Positions 63,822-64,000 of a stretch of 64,000 nt of DNA are shown piece after piece (positions within the stretch are counted from its first letter, which is position 1; every line of letters begins with the position of its first letter). The notes under the pieces were generated by a model, which searched no databases, was not told where the DNA came from, and worked only from the letters and a program-made list of their open reading frames with translations. The position numbers and the translations under genes are program-made. The stretch is from the NCBI RefSeq assembly GCF_018449525.1, contig NZ_JAAVUS010000002.1, positions 1-64,000 on the forward strand. The letters run 5' to 3'. The stretch is from Bradyrhizobium sp. dw_78. GTDB taxonomy: Bacteria > Pseudomonadota > Alphaproteobacteria > Rhizobiales > Xanthobacteraceae.

Positions 63822-64000
63822 TCACTTGCGGCGGCCATAGCCCGTCAATTCAAGCACGTAGTTTTGGAGAACATGGCCGTTGACGCGCATCACGGTGCTG
63901 CGCTTCACCCAATGGTTGATATCTGGGTCAAACCACGTCTGCACCACAGCATCCGTCTTGCGGCTACGGTCATTGGTGTTCTGGGCTGAAAATTTTGTCT
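63822..64000 (-). CDS. Unidentified protein, C-terminal part (cut by window edge)
   Basis: The minus strand is open from the right edge to a TGA at 63824-63822, giving at least 58 residues that end NYVLELTGYGRRK. A TWFDPDINHWVKRS stretch, with aromatic and basic residues and strand-like alternation, looks like real coding sequence, possibly of a secreted beta-rich protein. I do not recognise the family, and the start lies outside the window. Confidence 0.5.
   Translation of the reverse strand, partial: TKFSAQNTNDRSRKTDAVVQTWFDPDINHWVKRSTVMRVNGHVLQNYVLELTGYGRRK

Overview
The window looks like part of the chromosome of a GC-rich alphaproteobacterium, most likely Bradyrhizobium or a close relative in the Nitrobacteraceae. 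Three things suggest this: the aerobic (CobN/CobH/CobL-type) cobalamin pathway, the density of ABC importers and molybdenum hydroxylases, and a furoate-type (hmf) gene set of the kind reported from Bradyrhizobium. The taxonomy is inference from gene content, not a marker gene. No rRNA, tRNA, insertion sequence, phage gene or CRISPR array was seen.

Region 1 (1-11400) is cobalamin biosynthesis. The + strand carries cobN (cut by the left edge), cobH, cobI, cobJ, cobL, cobE, cobM, cobB and cobA, mostly joined by 4-bp ATGA overlaps. cobK lies antisense between cobJ and cobL. A NiCoT-family Ni/Co permease is convergent with cobA and probably supplies the metal. CobF and CobG/CobZ functions are not encoded in the window.

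Region 2 (11400-17620) holds a LysR regulator divergent from a four-gene + strand unit: a periplasmic amino-acid-type binding protein, an M20-fold hydrolase, a fused permease-ATPase, and an M24/creatinase-fold hydrolase. Both hydrolases lack canonical active-site or metal-binding residues.

Region 3 (17640-35140, minus strand) contains two complete peptide-type (Dpp/Opp) ABC importers. The first has a fused double ATPase and is followed by a MetX-like alpha/beta hydrolase; an Lrp/AsnC regulator with a concentric palindrome lies just upstream. The second is embedded in a co-directional ten-gene run with an Asp/Glu-racemase-family enzyme, a VOC protein, a medium-chain reductase, a hotdog thioesterase and an acyl-CoA ligase. 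It looks like a catabolic unit with unknown substrate.

Region 4 (35140-37011) has a 444-bp intergenic stretch with a sigma-54-like promoter, then a coupled pair: an isopenicillin-N-synthase-like 2-oxoglutarate/Fe(II) oxygenase and a VOC protein.

Region 5 (37040-51970) is a long minus-strand unit: two small cupins, a cyclase/formamidase-like hydrolase, a molybdenum hydroxylase set with one FAD subunit, one 2Fe-2S subunit and two different large subunits, a CoxG-like protein, a BMP-type importer and a cysteine (isochorismatase-like) hydrolase. A cupin-sensing XRE regulator is divergent from it. I propose an uncharacterised pathway for an N-heteroaromatic or nucleobase-like compound.

Region 6 (51995-63673) is a furan-carboxylate (hmf-type) cluster: LysR regulator, UbiD decarboxylase, AraC regulator, a three-subunit molybdenum acyl-CoA dehydrogenase whose large subunit is fused to a CoxG/SRPBCC domain, a CoA ligase, an enoyl-CoA-hydratase-family hydrolase and an MFS carrier. 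After it come an intergenic palindrome and the C-terminal end of an unidentified protein on the minus strand at the right edge.
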